33,781 bases of DNA from an uncultured beta proteobacterium (GTDB taxonomy: Bacteria > Pseudomonadota > Gammaproteobacteria > Burkholderiales > Burkholderiaceae_C). This document shows, piece after piece, positions 9,643 through 20,799 of this stretch. The translations under genes and the position numbers were made by a program. The notes under the pieces were generated by a model. That model did not search any database. It saw only the letters and a list, made by a program, of their open reading frames with translations, and had not been told where the DNA came from. Each line of letters starts with the position of its first letter. Within the stretch, counting starts at the first letter, position 1. The stretch covers positions 1 to 33,781 of the forward strand of contig CAIJPE010000092.1 in assembly GCA_903822435.1 (NCBI GenBank), in the 5' to 3' direction.

Positions 9643-11949
9643 ATGTCCCCTGTCTCTCCGTTCGGGCCGCTGCGCCCCGCCGCGGCCTTGGTGTGCGCAT
9701 TCGTGGCTGCCCTGGCGGCCCCTTCAGCCTTTGCCGTGACGCCATTCGTGCTCAAGGACATCCGTGTGGAGGGCATCCAGCGCACGGACCCCGGCACGGT
9801 GTTCGCGGCTTTGCCCTTCCGCATTGGCGACACCTACACCGACGACAAGGGCGCCGCCGCTCTGCGCGCGCTGTTCGCCACCGGCTTGTTCAAGGACGTG
9901 CGCATCGAGATCGAAGGCCAGGTGGCCGTGGTCATCATCGATGAGCGCTCGATCATCGCCAGCGTGACCTTCGTCGGCCTGAAGGAATTCGACAAGGACC
10001 CCCTGACCAAGTCGCTGCGCGATGCCGGCATCGGCGAAGGCCTGCCCTTCGACCGCGCCCTGGTCGACCGTGCCGAGCAGGAGATCAAGCGCCAGTACCT
10101 CAGCCGCAGCCTGTACGGCGCCGAGGTGGTCACCACCGTGACACCGCTGGAGCGCAACCGCGTCAACGTGACCTTCACGATGACCGAAGGCGAGGCCGCC
10201 CGCATCAAGGACATCCGCATCGCCGGCAACTCGGTGTTCTCGGAGTCCAAGCTGCTGGAGCTGTTCGAGCTCACGCCCACGGGCTGGTTCACCTGGTACA
10301 GCAAGTCGGATCGCTACTCGCGCAGCAAGCTCAACTCCGACCTTGAGAAGCTGCGCGCCTACTACTTCAACCGCGGCTACCTCGAGTTCGCGGTGGAGTC
10401 CACGCAGGTCACCATCTCGCCCGACAAGCAGACCATTTCCATCGCCATCTCGGTGCGCGAGGGCCAGCCTTACACCGTGACCTCGGTGCGGCTGGAAGGC
10501 GACTACCTGGGCAAGGAAAAGGAATTCCAGGCCTTCGTGCTGCTGCGACCTGGCCAGCCCTACCGTGGCGATGCGGTGACCGAAACCAGCAAGCGCTTCC
10601 AGGACCTGTTCGGCTTGTACGGCTACGCCTTTGCGCGCATCGAGCCGCGGCCGGAGATCGACCGCGCCACCGGCCAGGTGGCGGTGGTGTTCACGGCCGA
10701 GCCGCAACGCCGGGTTTACGTGCGCCGCATCGACGTGGCCGGGAACACCCGCACCCGCGACGAAGTCGTGCGGCGCGAATTCCGCCAGCTCGAGGGCGCC
10801 TGGTACGACGGCGGCCTGATCAAGCTGTCCAAGGAACGCGTGGACCGCCTGGGCTACTTCAAGGACGTCGAGGTCGAGACCAACGAAGTGGCTGGCGCGC
10901 CCGACCAGGTCGATCTGGTGGTCACGCTGACCGAGAAGCCCACCGGCAACCTGCTGGTCGGAGCCGGCTACTCCAACGCCGAGAAATTCACCTTCACGGC
11001 CTCGGTCAAGCAGGAGAATGCCTTCGGCTCGGGCAACTACCTGGGCGTCGAGGTCAACACCAGCAAGTACAACCGCACGCTGGTGGTCAGCACGGTGGAC
11101 CCGTACTTCACCGTGGACGGCATCTCGCGCGCCATCGACCTGTACTACCGCACCAGCCGCCCGATCAACAGCCTGGGCAGCAGCTATGACCTGAAGACCC
11201 CGGGCGCCTCGGTGCGCTTCGGCGTGCCGTTCTCCGAGTACGACACCGTCTTCCTCGGCGCGGGTATCGAGGAGACCGAGATCAGCACCTCCATCGGCAT
11301 CCCGCTGTCCTACCTGAACTACCGCGTGCTGTACGGCGAGAAGAGCACTTCGTACCCGGTGACGCTGGGCTGGGCCCGCGACGCCCGCGACAGCGTGCTG
11401 GTGCCCACTGCCGGGCGCTACCAGCGCGTGAACCTCGAGTGGGGTGCCGCCGGCGAGGTGCGCTACCTGCGCACCAACCTGCAGTACCAGGAATACTGGC
11501 CGCTGCCCCTGCGCATGTCGGTGGGCATCAACGCCGAACTCGGCCTCGGCCGCGGCCTGGGCGGCAAGCCCTTCCCGGTGTTCAAGAACTTCTACGGCGG
11601 CGGCCTGGGTACCGTGCGCACGTTCGAGCAGGGCTCGCTGGGCGTGGTCGACCCCACCGGCGCCTACATCGGCGGCGCCAAGCGGCTGAACGTCAATACC
11701 GAGCTCTACTTCCCCGTGCCGGGCACCGGCAACGACAAGAGTTTGCGCATCTTTGCCTTCGCCGACGCGGGCAATGTGTGGCGCGAGGACGAAACCATCA
11801 CCTACGATTCCGTGCGCACCTCGGCGGGCGTGGGCCTTTCCTGGATCTCTCCGGTGGGCCCGCTGAAGCTGAGCTACGGCAAGCCTTTGCGCGTGCAGCG
11901 CAACGATAGAATCCAACGTTTCCAATTCCAGATCGGGACTGCCTTCTGA
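9643..11949 (+). CDS. bamA: Outer-membrane protein assembly factor BamA
   Basis: A 768-residue Omp85 protein that inserts beta-barrel proteins into the outer membrane. A signal peptide (residues 1-31, ending PSAFA) precedes five POTRA domains (to about residue 420) and a C-terminal 16-strand barrel ending in Phe (IGTAF), the usual outer-membrane signal. The barrel-loop motif normally written VRGF/Y appears here as VRTF (residues 658-661), keeping the conserved Arg but replacing Gly. ATG 9643 lies 5 bases after rseP; an in-frame upstream extension only shadows rseP. The stop overlaps the skp ATG by one base. Confidence 0.97.
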   Translation: MSPVSPFGPLRPAAALVCAFVAALAAPSAFAVTPFVLKDIRVEGIQRTDPGTVFAALPFRIGDTYTDDKGAAALRALFATGLFKDVRIEIEGQVAVVIIDERSIIASVTFVGLKEFDKDPLTKSLRDAGIGEGLPFDRALVDRAEQEIKRQYLSRSLYGAEVVTTVTPLERNRVNVTFTMTEGEAARIKDIRIAGNSVFSESKLLELFELTPTGWFTWYSKSDRYSRSKLNSDLEKLRAYYFNRGYLEFAVESTQVTISPDKQTISIAISVREGQPYTVTSVRLEGDYLGKEKEFQAFVLLRPGQPYRGDAVTETSKRFQDLFGLYGYAFARIEPRPEIDRATGQVAVVFTAEPQRRVYVRRIDVAGNTRTRDEVVRREFRQLEGAWYDGGLIKLSKERVDRLGYFKDVEVETNEVAGAPDQVDLVVTLTEKPTGNLLVGAGYSNAEKFTFTASVKQENAFGSGNYLGVEVNTSKYNRTLVVSTVDPYFTVDGISRAIDLYYRTSRPINSLGSSYDLKTPGASVRFGVPFSEYDTVFLGAGIEETEISTSIGIPLSYLNYRVLYGEKSTSYPVTLGWARDARDSVLVPTAGRYQRVNLEWGAAGEVRYLRTNLQYQEYWPLPLRMSVGINAELGLGRGLGGKPFPVFKNFYGGGLGTVRTFEQGSLGVVDPTGAYIGGAKRLNVNTELYFPVPGTGNDKSLRIFAFADAGNVWREDETITYDSVRTSAGVGLSWISPVGPLKLSYGKPLRVQRNDRIQRFQFQIGTAF

Positions 11950-12485
11950 TGAAGACGATCGCCCAGACATGGCTGCTCAAGACAGCTTTGGTGCCCGTTG
12001 CCCTGCTCGCCGCCCTCGCGGGGCCCGCATCCGCGCAAGAACTCAAGATCGGCTACGTGAACAGCGAGCGTGTGCTGCGTGAGGCCATCCCCGCCAAGGC
12101 CGCCCAGGCCAAGCTGGAAACCGAATTCAGCAAGCGCGAGAAAGAGCTCAACGACGCCGCCGCCAAGCTCAAGTCCGCGGCCGACAAGCTCGAGAAGGAC
12201 GCCCCCACGCTGTCCGAGACCGAGCGCAACCGCCGCCAGCGAGAACTCGTCGAACAGGACCGCGACATGCAGCGCAAGCGCCGCGAGTTCCAGGAAGACC
12301 TGAACCAACGACGCAACGAAGAGCTGGCCGGTGTGGTGGAGCGGGCCAATCGCGTCATCAAGCAGATCTTCGACGCCGAGAAGTACGACCTGATCCTGCA
12401 GGAAGTGGTGTTTGCCGGGCCTCGGGTGGACATCACCGAGAAGGTCATCAAGATCCTCAACGTGCCGGCTGCGCCGGGCAAGTGA
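11949..12485 (+). CDS. skp: Periplasmic OmpH/Skp-family chaperone
   Basis: A 178-residue Skp (OmpH) chaperone that keeps unfolded outer-membrane proteins soluble in the periplasm for delivery to BamA. A signal peptide is clear (residues 1-29, ending GPASA), followed by the conserved beta segment [12 protein letters not shown] and a long, highly charged coiled-coil (about residues 55-135) forming the tentacles. The C-terminal strand [11 protein letters not shown] returns to the trimerisation body. Its ATG overlaps the bamA stop (TGATG), so the two are translationally coupled. Confidence 0.95.
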   Translation: MKTIAQTWLLKTALVPVALLAALAGPASAQELKIGYVNSERVLREAIPAKAAQAKLETEFSKREKELNDAAAKLKSAADKLEKDAPTLSETERNRRQRELVEQDRDMQRKRREFQEDLNQRRNEELAGVVERANRVIKQIFDAEKYDLILQEVVFAGPRVDITEKVIKILNVPAAPGK

Positions 12486-12516
12486 ACCCCCCGCGTGGCG
12501 CTTGCGGGCGCAGACC

Positions 12517-13548
12517 GTGCAAGCGCGCCTCGCGGAGCTGAGCCGGTTGCTCGACGGTGAACTGGTCGGCGACCCCGACCTCACCGTGACCCGCATCGGC
12601 CCTCTGGAAACCGCCGACGCCCACACCATCTCGTTCCTGGCCCAGCCGCGCTACCTGGCGCAGATGCTGGCTTCGGCCGCCGGTTGCGTGATCGTCGGGC
12701 CCGCCATGAAGGACGTGGCCACCACACGCGGCGCGGCCATCGTGTGCCCCGATCCCTACCTCGCCTTTGCACGGCTCACGCAATGGTGGGCGGCCCAGTC
12801 GCGCCGGGCGCCACCGCCCGGCGTGCACGCCAGCGCCGTGGTGGAAGAGGGCGCCTTCATCCACCCCACCGCCAGCATCGGTGCGCTGTCCTACGTGGCA
12901 CTCGGGGCTGCGGTGCAGGCTGGCGCGGTGCTCGGGCCGCAATGCCACGTGGGAGAAGGCGCGGTGGTGGGCGTGGGCACCGTGCTCAAGCCGCGTGTCG
13001 TGCTGGGCGCGGCCTGCCGCATCGGGCAGCGCGGCATCGTGCACAGCGGCGCGGTCATCGGGGCCGACGGTTTCGGTTTCGCGCCCACCGAAGGCCGCTG
13101 GGAGAAGATCGAGCAACTGGGTGGCGTGGTCATCGGTGACGATGTCGAGATCGGCGCCAACACCTGCATCGACCGCGGCGCCCTCGAAGACACGGTGCTG
13201 GAAGACGGTGTCAAGCTCGACAACCTCGTGCAGATCGGCCACAACGTGCGCGTCGGCGCCCACAGCGCCTTTGCGGGGTGCGTGGGTGTGGCCGGCAGCG
13301 CGCACATCGGGCGGCGCTGCACGGCTGGGGGCGGGGCCATCATCCTGGGCCACCTGCAGATCGTGGACGATGTGCACATCACGGCGGCCACCGTGGTCAG
13401 CCGGTCGATCCACAAGCCGGGACAGTACAGCGGGGCCTTCCCCTTCGATGACAATGCGTCCTGGGAAAAGAACGCCGCCACGCTGCGGCAACTGCACACC
13501 TTGAGGGAGCGGCTTCGCGCGCTCGAAAGAAAGAGCCACGAGACATGA
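12517..13548 (+). CDS. lpxD: UDP-3-O-acylglucosamine N-acyltransferase
   Basis: A 343-residue acyltransferase for the third step of lipid A synthesis, adding an N-linked 3-hydroxyacyl chain to UDP-3-O-acylglucosamine. The N-terminal uridine-binding domain (about 1-100) includes the conserved ISFLAQPRY. It is followed by hexapeptide repeats of the left-handed beta helix and the catalytic His in QIGHNV (H242). No ATG is available: GTG 12517 gives the N-terminus best matching the family ([20 protein letters not shown]); TTG 12502 would add five residues. Neither has a convincing ribosome-binding site, so translation probably depends on coupling to skp 31 bases upstream. The stop overlaps fabZ. 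Confidence 0.95.
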   Translation: MQARLAELSRLLDGELVGDPDLTVTRIGPLETADAHTISFLAQPRYLAQMLASAAGCVIVGPAMKDVATTRGAAIVCPDPYLAFARLTQWWAAQSRRAPPPGVHASAVVEEGAFIHPTASIGALSYVALGAAVQAGAVLGPQCHVGEGAVVGVGTVLKPRVVLGAACRIGQRGIVHSGAVIGADGFGFAPTEGRWEKIEQLGGVVIGDDVEIGANTCIDRGALEDTVLEDGVKLDNLVQIGHNVRVGAHSAFAGCVGVAGSAHIGRRCTAGGGAIILGHLQIVDDVHITAATVVSRSIHKPGQYSGAFPFDDNASWEKNAATLRQLHTLRERLRALERKSHET

Positions 13549-13994
13549 TGGACATCCAAGGCATCCTGCGAAAGCTGCCGCACCGCTACCCCTTCCTGCT
13601 GGTCGACCGCGTGCTCGAGATCGAGAAGGGCGTTCGCATCAAGGCGCTGAAGAACGTCACCATCAACGAGCCATTCTTCGTGGGCCATTTCCCGGTGCGC
13701 CCGGTGATGCCCGGCGTGCTGATGCTCGAGGCGCTCGCCCAGGCTGCGGCGATCCTGTCCTTCGACAGCGCCGATGCCGAGCCCGGCGATGACACGGTGG
13801 TGTACTTTGCCGGCATCGACAACGCCCGCTTCAAGCGCCCCGTGGGACCCGGCGACCAACTGGTCCTGGAGGCCGTCATCGAGCGCCAGAAGGCCGGCGT
13901 CTTCCGCTACAAGACGCGCGCCACGGTCGATGGCCATCTGGTCTGCGAAGCCGACCTCATGTGCACGATGAGAAAAATCGTCGAGCCCACCTGA
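13545..13994 (+). CDS. fabZ: 3-hydroxyacyl-[acyl-carrier-protein] dehydratase FabZ
   Basis: A 149-residue hot-dog-fold dehydratase that removes water from 3-hydroxyacyl-ACP in fatty acid elongation. The catalytic His is H48 in [20 protein letters not shown] and the catalytic Glu is E62 in the same motif; [13 protein letters not shown] is the family start. ATG 13545 overlaps the lpxD stop by 4 bases (a second ATG follows at 13548). It sits between lpxD and lpxA, which compete with it for 3-hydroxyacyl-ACP, so the cluster couples membrane phospholipid and lipid A supply. Confidence 0.98.
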   Translation: MMDIQGILRKLPHRYPFLLVDRVLEIEKGVRIKALKNVTINEPFFVGHFPVRPVMPGVLMLEALAQAAAILSFDSADAEPGDDTVVYFAGIDNARFKRPVGPGDQLVLEAVIERQKAGVFRYKTRATVDGHLVCEADLMCTMRKIVEPT

Positions 13995-13995
13995 A

Positions 13996-14784
13996 ATGAC
14001 CACGGTCCACGCCACCGCCATCGTCGACCCGGCCGCCGAGCTGGCGGGGTCGGTCACGGTCGGCCCTTACGCCGTGATCGGTGCCGGCGTGAAGGTGGGC
14101 GAGGGCACCACCATCGGCGCGCATTGCGTGATCGAAGGCCCCACCACCATCGGCTGCGACAACCACATTTTTTCGCACTCGGCCCTGGGGGCTGCTCCGC
14201 AAGACATGAAGTACCGCGGCGAGCCCACCGAGCTGCACATCGGCGACCGCAACACCATCCGCGAGTTCTGCACCTTCAACCGCGGCACCGTCCAGGACGT
14301 GGGCATCACGCGCATCGGCGACGACAACTGGATCATGGCCTACGTGCACATCGCCCACGACGTGCAGCTGGGCAGCCGCACCATCCTGGCCAACAACGCC
14401 ACGCTGGCCGGGCACGTGCACATCGGCGACTGGGCATTCATCGGTGGCCTGACCGGCGTGCACCAGTTCTGCAGGGTGGGCGCCCACGCCATGACGGCCT
14501 TCCAGAGCCACGTGTCGCAGGACGTCCCGCCTTTCATGACCGTGGCGGGCAATCCGCTGTCCGTGCATGGCTACAACGCCGAGGGCCTGCGCCGGCGCGG
14601 CTTCAGCCGCGAGCGCATCGCCCAGGTCAAGCAGATGCACCGCCTGCTCTACCGCGAGGGCCTCACGCTCGAGCGCGCCCAGGCCGCCATCGGCGAGCTG
14701 CGGGGCCAGGTGGAGGGTGGCGACGCCGACGTGCAGTTGCTGCTGGACTTCGTGGCGGCCTCTTCGCGCGGCATCGCACGCTGA
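13996..14784 (+). CDS. lpxA: Acyl-ACP--UDP-N-acetylglucosamine O-acyltransferase
   Basis: A 262-residue enzyme for the first step of lipid A synthesis, moving a 3-hydroxyacyl chain from ACP to the 3-OH of UDP-GlcNAc. The N-terminal two thirds is a left-handed beta helix of hexapeptide repeats. The catalytic His region is YVHIAHD (H121 corresponds to E. coli H125), followed by [16 protein letters not shown] and the conserved [13 protein letters not shown] helical C-terminal domain follows. The gene starts one base after the fabZ stop codon. Nothing unusual is seen. Confidence 0.98.
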   Translation: MTTVHATAIVDPAAELAGSVTVGPYAVIGAGVKVGEGTTIGAHCVIEGPTTIGCDNHIFSHSALGAAPQDMKYRGEPTELHIGDRNTIREFCTFNRGTVQDVGITRIGDDNWIMAYVHIAHDVQLGSRTILANNATLAGHVHIGDWAFIGGLTGVHQFCRVGAHAMTAFQSHVSQDVPPFMTVAGNPLSVHGYNAEGLRRRGFSRERIAQVKQMHRLLYREGLTLERAQAAIGELRGQVEGGDADVQLLLDFVAASSRGIAR

Positions 14785-14796
14785 GCCCGCCCGCCC

Positions 14797-15927
14797 ATGC
14801 GCCTTGCGATGGTGGCCGGTGAAGCCTCGGGCGACCTGCTGGCCGGCCTGATGATGCAGGGCCTGCGGCGGCGCTGGCCGGAGCTTCAGGCCGTCGGCAT
14901 CGGCGGCCCCAAGATGGCCGCGCAGGGTTTCGAGGCCTGGTGGCCGCACGACAAGCTGGCCGTGCGGGGTTATGTGGAGGTGCTGCGGCACTACCGCGAA
15001 ATTTCGGGCATCCGCGACGCACTGGCCCAGCGCATCCTGCAAGAGCGGCCGGCGGGCTTCATCGGCGTCGACGCGCCCGATTTCAACCTGGGCCTGGAAG
15101 CCCGGCTCAAGGCTGCAGGCATCAAGACCGTGCACTTCGTGTGCCCCTCGATCTGGGCCTGGCGAGGCGGCCGGGCGCGCAAGATGGCCGCCAGCTGCGA
15201 CCATGTGCTGTGCCTGTTTCCCTTCGAGCCCGAACTGCTGCAGGCCCAGGGCGTGTCGGCCAGCTACGTGGGCCACCCGCTGGCCGATGCCATCCCGCTC
15301 GTGCCGCCGCGTGCGGCCAGCCGGCGGGCGCTGGGCCTGGCCGATGAAGACCGCGTGCTGGCCATCCTGCCGGGCAGCCGACGTTCCGAAATCGCGGCCA
15401 TCGCTCCGGTCTTCCTGCTGGCGGCCGCGCTGCTTCACCGGGAGCGACCGGGCCTGCGCTTCGTGCTGCCGGTCGCACCCGGCCTGCACGAATTGCTGCA
15501 GCCCCTGCTGGCCGCCCACGCGCCGGGCGTGCCAGTCCGACTGCTGGACGGCCAGTCGCACGCCGCCCTGGCCGCCTGCGACGCCACGCTGATCGCCAGC
15601 GGCACGGCGACGCTGGAAGCTGCGCTCTTCAAGCGCCCGATGGTCATCGGCTACCGCATGCACCCCTTGAGCTGGCAGATCATGAAGCGGCTGCGCTACC
15701 AGCCCTGGGTGGGTCTGCCCAACATCCTGTGCCGCGAGTTCGTCGTGCCCGAACTGATCCAGGGCGACTGCCAGCCGACGGCGCTTGCCGCGGCCACGCT
15801 GGCCTGGCTCGATGACCCGGCCGGCTGCGAGCGCCTGTCCGCACGGTTCGTCGACCTGCACCACCTGCTGCGGCAGGACACCGCCACGCGGGCCACCGAT
15901 GCCATCGCGCAAGTCCTTCAGGCTTGA
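14797..15927 (+). CDS. lpxB: Lipid-A-disaccharide synthase
   Basis: A 376-residue GT-B glycosyltransferase (family GT19) that joins UDP-2,3-diacylglucosamine to lipid X with release of UDP, forming the tetraacyl disaccharide core of lipid A at the inner membrane face. The opening [12 protein letters not shown], the [17 protein letters not shown] segment, GHPLAD and LPGSRRSEI are all diagnostic. ATG 14797 lies 12 bases after lpxA. The last 29 bases overlap the rnhB start. It completes the lpxD-fabZ-lpxA-lpxB block. Confidence 0.97.
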   Translation: MRLAMVAGEASGDLLAGLMMQGLRRRWPELQAVGIGGPKMAAQGFEAWWPHDKLAVRGYVEVLRHYREISGIRDALAQRILQERPAGFIGVDAPDFNLGLEARLKAAGIKTVHFVCPSIWAWRGGRARKMAASCDHVLCLFPFEPELLQAQGVSASYVGHPLADAIPLVPPRAASRRALGLADEDRVLAILPGSRRSEIAAIAPVFLLAAALLHRERPGLRFVLPVAPGLHELLQPLLAAHAPGVPVRLLDGQSHAALAACDATLIASGTATLEAALFKRPMVIGYRMHPLSWQIMKRLRYQPWVGLPNILCREFVVPELIQGDCQPTALAAATLAWLDDPAGCERLSARFVDLHHLLRQDTATRATDAIAQVLQA

Positions 15928-16522
15928 AGACCTCGGCCCGGCCTGGGCCACGCCGGGCCTGGTGGCCGGCGTGGACGAAGCCGGACGCGGGCCCCTGGCA
16001 GGCCCCGTGGTGGCCGCCGCGGTCATCCTGGACGCGGGGCGTCCCATCAAGGGGCTGGCCGATTCGAAGACCTTGTCGCCGGGGCGCCGCGCCGAGCTCG
16101 CCGACCAGATCCGCGCCCATGCGCTGTGCTGCGCCTTGGGCCGTGCCAGTGCCGAAGAGATCGACCGCATGAACATCCTGCAAGCCACCCTGCTGGCCAT
16201 GCGCCGCGCCGTGGAGGCCCTGCGGCTGGTGCCCCACCGGGTGGTGGTCGATGGCAACCGCGTGCCCGCGTTGCGCATGCCCGTGGCGGCCGTGGTCAAG
16301 GGCGATGCCAAGGTGGCGGCCATCTCGGCGGCCTCCATCCTGGCCAAGGTCGATCGCGATCTGCTGTGCCTGGACCTGGACGGCCAGTACCCGCACTACG
16401 GGTTTGCCATCCACAAGGGCTACCCCACGCCCGCGCACCTGGCGGCACTGCGCGAGCACGGGCCGTGTGCCGCGCACCGCACCAGCTTCCGCCCCGTGCG
16501 CGAGGCCATCAAGCCCGCCTGA
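15899..16522 (+). CDS. rnhB: Ribonuclease HII
   Basis: A 207-residue RNase HII that cuts RNA in RNA-DNA hybrids, including single ribonucleotides embedded in DNA. The first catalytic acidic pair is D26-E27 in [17 protein letters not shown]; the third Asp is in VVVDGN and the fourth in the segment [15 protein letters not shown] and [10 protein letters not shown] are family motifs. The start ATG 15899 lies inside the end of lpxB (29-base overlap). No better start exists before GVDEAG. Its position after lpxB is a common proteobacterial arrangement with no evident functional link. Confidence 0.96.
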   Translation: MPSRKSFRLEDLGPAWATPGLVAGVDEAGRGPLAGPVVAAAVILDAGRPIKGLADSKTLSPGRRAELADQIRAHALCCALGRASAEEIDRMNILQATLLAMRRAVEALRLVPHRVVVDGNRVPALRMPVAAVVKGDAKVAAISAASILAKVDRDLLCLDLDGQYPHYGFAIHKGYPTPAHLAALREHGPCAAHRTSFRPVREAIKPA

Positions 16523-16541
16523 TGCCCCTTTGCGATCGCCG

Positions 16542-17315
16542 ATGAACGAACCCCGCGCCGTCACCTCGCGCGACAACCCCTTGCTGGTTCGCCTGCGCAA
16601 GCTGGCCCAGGACGGCAGCGCCTACCGACGCGCCGGGCAGGTCTGGATCGAGGGCGACCACCTCTGCGCCGCCTTGCGCGAGCGGGGCGGCCAGGCCCTG
16701 CAGGCCGTGGTCACGCAAGCCGGCTGGCAGGACGCGGCGTTGCAGGCCCTGGCTCGCAGCGCGGCGCAGGTGGTGGTGGTGTCCGATTCGCTCTTTGCCG
16801 GCTTCAGCACGCTGGATTCGCCGGCGCGCATCGGCTTCGTGATCGAAACCCCGGCCCCGCCCGAGGTGCTGCCGCATGCACCCAGCGTCATCCTCGACCG
16901 CGTGCAGGACAGCGGCAACGTGGGCAGCATCCTGCGCAGCGCGGCAGCCTTCGGCATCCGCCAGGTGCTGGCCCTGAAGGGCACGGCTGCACTGTGGTCG
17001 CCCAAGGTGCTGCGCGCCGGCATGGGGGCGCACTTCGGGCTGCGCCTGATCGAATCGTTGGACGAAGCGGGGCTGGCCGCGCTGACCGTTCCCTGGGTGG
17101 CCACGAGCTCTCACGGTGGCGTGGACCTGCCGCGTGCCGACTTGCCCGCGTCCTGCGCCTGGGTGCTGGGGCACGAAGGGCAGGGCGTGTCCGGGGCCTT
17201 GCTGGAGCGCTGCGCCTTGCGGGTGCGCATTCCCCAACCCGGGGGCGAAGAATCGCTCAACGTGGCCGCCGCGGCGGCGGTGTGCTTCTACGAATCGGCA
17301 CGCCGCGCGGGGTAG
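16542..17315 (+). CDS. SpoU/TrmH-family RNA 2'-O-methyltransferase
   Basis: A 257-residue SPOUT methyltransferase of the TrmH/RlmB class, which methylates ribose 2'-OH in tRNA or rRNA with SAM. An N-terminal substrate-binding domain (about residues 1-95) is followed by the trefoil-knot catalytic domain with the three motifs: LDRVQDSGNVGSILRSAAAFG (split here as LDRVQDSGNVGSILRS plus AAAFG), VLGHEGQGVS, and IPQPGGEESLNVAAAAAV. The conserved Asn and Arg of motif 1 and the ESLN of motif 3 are intact. The RNA target cannot be told from sequence. It starts 19 bases after rnhB and converges on ppsR with a 10-base gap. Confidence 0.9.
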   Translation: MNEPRAVTSRDNPLLVRLRKLAQDGSAYRRAGQVWIEGDHLCAALRERGGQALQAVVTQAGWQDAALQALARSAAQVVVVSDSLFAGFSTLDSPARIGFVIETPAPPEVLPHAPSVILDRVQDSGNVGSILRSAAAFGIRQVLALKGTAALWSPKVLRAGMGAHFGLRLIESLDEAGLAALTVPWVATSSHGGVDLPRADLPASCAWVLGHEGQGVSGALLERCALRVRIPQPGGEESLNVAAAAAVCFYESARRAG

Positions 17316-17325
17316 CCGGGCGCTC

Positions 17326-18150
17326 TCAGTACACCAGCCGATCGGGCCGCAGGTCGCGCAGGATGGTGGTGGCGATCTCTTCGATCGACTTGTGCGTGGA
17401 CGACAGCCACGAGATGCCCTCGCGGCGCATCATGCTTTCGGCCTCGTGCACCTCGTAGCGGCAGTTCTCGATGGAGGCGTACTTGCTGCCGGGGCGGCGC
17501 TCGTTGCGGATCTGCGTCAGCCGGTCGGGGTTGATGGTCAGGCCGAAGCACTTGCGCTTGTAGGGCGACAGCGCCCCGGGCAGCCGGCCGCGGTCGAAAT
17601 CTTCGGGGATCAGCGGATAGTTGGCCGCCTTGATGCCGTGCTGCATGGCCAGGTACAGCGAGGTGGGCGTCTTGCCGCTCCGGCTCACGCCCAACAGGAT
17701 CACGTCGGCCACGTCGAGGTTGCGCGAGGACTGGCCGTCGTCGTGGGCCAGCGAGAAGTTGATGGCCTCGATGCGGTCGTTGTACTCGCGGCTCTGGCTC
17801 GCATCCGAGAAGCGGCCCACCCGGTGGTTGCTCTTCACGCCGAACTCTGCTTCCAGCGGCTCGACGAAGGTCCTGAACATGTCCAGCACCAGGCCGGAGC
17901 AGCGCTCACCCGTGACGATGGAGCGGACCTCGTCGTCGATCAGCGTGATGAAGACGATCGGGCGGCGGCCTTCCTGCGCGGCGGTGTCGTTGATTTCGCT
18001 GACCACCTGGTGCGCCTTCTCGGGGCTGTCGATGAAAGGGCGCCGGACGTGGCGTGGACGCGCCGGGAACTGGTTCAGGATGGAATTGCCGAAGGTTTCC
18101 GCGGTGATGCCCGTGCCATCAGAGACAAAGAACACGGTGCGTTCAGTCAT
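17326..18150 (-). CDS. ppsR: PEP synthase regulatory protein (bifunctional kinase/pyrophosphorylase, DUF299)
   Basis: A 274-residue regulator that inactivates PEP synthase by ADP-dependent phosphorylation of a Thr next to the catalytic His and reactivates it by Pi-dependent dephosphorylation. The N-terminus VFFVSDGTGITAETFGNSIL and the P-loop GVSRSGKT (residues 154-161) are diagnostic for the family. ATG 18150 was chosen because family members begin two or three residues before the RTVFFVSDGTG strand. An in-frame GTG at 18162 would add four residues; neither start has a clear ribosome-binding site. It is divergent from its target ppsA, with a 192-base shared control region. Confidence 0.95.
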   Translation of the reverse strand: MTERTVFFVSDGTGITAETFGNSILNQFPARPRHVRRPFIDSPEKAHQVVSEINDTAAQEGRRPIVFITLIDDEVRSIVTGERCSGLVLDMFRTFVEPLEAEFGVKSNHRVGRFSDASQSREYNDRIEAINFSLAHDDGQSSRNLDVADVILLGVSRSGKTPTSLYLAMQHGIKAANYPLIPEDFDRGRLPGALSPYKRKCFGLTINPDRLTQIRNERRPGSKYASIENCRYEVHEAESMMRREGISWLSSTHKSIEEIATTILRDLRPDRLVY

Positions 18151-18192
18151 GGGGTTGGACACGGGTGGGTCTGAGCAATGATCGGGCCATGA

Positions 18193-18209
18193 TAAGGAAT
18201 ATCTCCTTA
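18193..18209. promoter_or_regulatory. Palindromic element in the ppsR/ppsA divergent region
   Basis: TAAGGA and its inverse TCCTTA flank a 5-base centre (TAAGGAATATCTCCTTA). It lies 42 bases from the ppsR ATG and 133 bases before ppsA, in a locally AT-rich island. A -10-like TAGAAT (18208-18213) overlaps its right arm on the plus strand, without a matching -35 box. The form suits a dimeric regulator acting on one or both genes; the regulator is unknown. Confidence 0.45.
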
Positions 18210-18342
18210 GAATCAGGCAGATTATTCCGTCGACAGACCCTGTGAACCCCGTTCCACGCTACTCAGAACAAGCAAGAAACGGCTTGCGGGGTAGGGCCAT
18301 GCCTGCGGAAGCACCGGTTTTTTCACATCGCGGAGCTTTCCC

Positions 18343-20748
<2,406 letters not shown>

Positions 20749-20799
20749 ACGGGCCGCTCACGGCGGCCGGCACCAACGATCGGCCGGCGCTGTGGTCCT

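Noticed and set aside
9724..11970. 748-codon frame antisense to bamA
   Set aside because: bamA is complete and certain; the antisense product has no recognisable domain and no ribosome-binding site.
13957..16347. 796-codon frame antisense to lpxA, lpxB and rnhB
   Set aside because: It spans three well-defined genes on the other strand and has no family match, consistent with GC-driven absence of stops.
18290..18342. T-run before ppsA as an intrinsic terminator or attenuator
   Set aside because: The six T residues are not preceded by a convincing GC stem.
20766..20788. Hairpin GCCGGC/GCCGGC between ppsA and the protease gene as a bidirectional terminator
   Set aside because: The stem is only 6 bp with an 11-base loop and no T-run on either side, and the arms are self-palindromic, so pairing is not distinctive.
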